This document shows positions 14,173 through 14,255 of a DNA stretch of 14,255 nt, one piece after another; the first letter of the stretch is position 1; the number at the start of each line of letters is the position of its first letter. A program made the translations under genes and the position numbers. The notes beneath the pieces are model-generated. The model ran no database searches, was not told the origin of the DNA, and saw only the letters and a list, made by a program, of their open reading frames with translations. The DNA lies in contig CALAEY010000075.1 in the NCBI GenBank assembly GCA_937891085.1, positions 1-14,255 of the forward strand. Direction: 5' to 3'. This stretch comes from an uncultured Prevotellaceae bacterium (GTDB lineage: Bacteria > Bacteroidota > Bacteroidia > Bacteroidales > Bacteroidaceae).

Positions 14173-14255
14173 TCACTGGTTTCTTCTGATTGACTTTCCG
14201 TCACATGCCATCTTTTCCGCACCCGCTAACTGCTTGTTGATTTCATCTGCCTCTA
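14173..14255 (-). CDS. 3' end of an unidentified minus-strand gene (partial)
   Basis: The minus strand is open from the right edge to a TGA at 14173-14175. It encodes 26 residues (from EADEINKQLAG to KSIRRNQ) with charged, helix-like composition that looks like real coding sequence. It ends 41 nt before the YhcG-like remnant starts on the same strand, so the two may have shared a transcript. The fragment is too short to assign a family, and it could be chance. Confidence 0.4.
   Translation of the reverse strand, partial: EADEINKQLAGAEKMACDGKSIRRNQ

Overview
The window looks like a chromosomal segment of a member of the Bacteroidales, most likely Prevotella/Segatella or a close relative. The evidence is: TAnnTTTG-type -7 promoter boxes with upstream TTTG boxes in place of E. 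coli-type promoters; few recognisable Shine-Dalgarno sites; a BlaI plus M56 peptidase pair carrying TonB C-terminal domains; six-bladed beta-propeller lipoproteins; a secreted CE1-type esterase; and a Bacteroidetes-type myo-inositol-phosphate synthase. The genus is an inference from overall resemblance.

Layout. At the left edge is the 3' end of a class II tRNA (probably tRNA-Ser) with its terminator. It is followed by an array of ATGTATTAC repeats and a frameshifted remnant of a tyrosine integrase N-terminus, which reads as the scar of an element once integrated at the tRNA. A secreted esterase (490-1722) follows and ends in a strong terminator. Next are two co-oriented genes, a RyR-domain/zinc-ribbon protein (1816-2253) and a multi-pass membrane protein with a TIR-like cytosolic domain (2267-3643). 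Converging on them is a minus-strand pair: a CPA1-type K+/H+ antiporter (5726-7189) followed by a two-TM, pore-loop, two-Rossmann-domain channel-like protein that also ends in a RyR-like segment (3701-5713). Upstream of the antiporter on the same strand, but separated by a terminator and a new promoter, is ino1 (7345-8673).

Diverging from ino1 is a four-gene operon on the plus strand: blaI, a blaR1/M56-like membrane peptidase with two full and one truncated TonB-C repeats, and two beta-propeller lipoproteins (9002-13575). The right end (13576-14255) is debris-like. It holds a large inverted array of TGGAAGATG units, a truncated YhcG/DUF1016-like remnant ending in a 10-bp tandem duplication, and the 3' tail of a further minus-strand reading frame.

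Functional reading. The most unusual block is 1816-7189: two separate proteins with RyR domains, a TIR-like membrane protein, a putative ligand-gated ion channel and a K+/H+ antiporter, in two convergent operons. RyR domains are scarce in bacteria and are suspected to sense small (possibly nucleotide-derived) ligands, so a ligand-controlled ion-flux module for osmotic or immune stress is a reasonable hypothesis. It is not demonstrated by the sequence. The blaI operon is a separate envelope-sensing regulatory unit in which proteolysis of the repressor would control surface lipoproteins.
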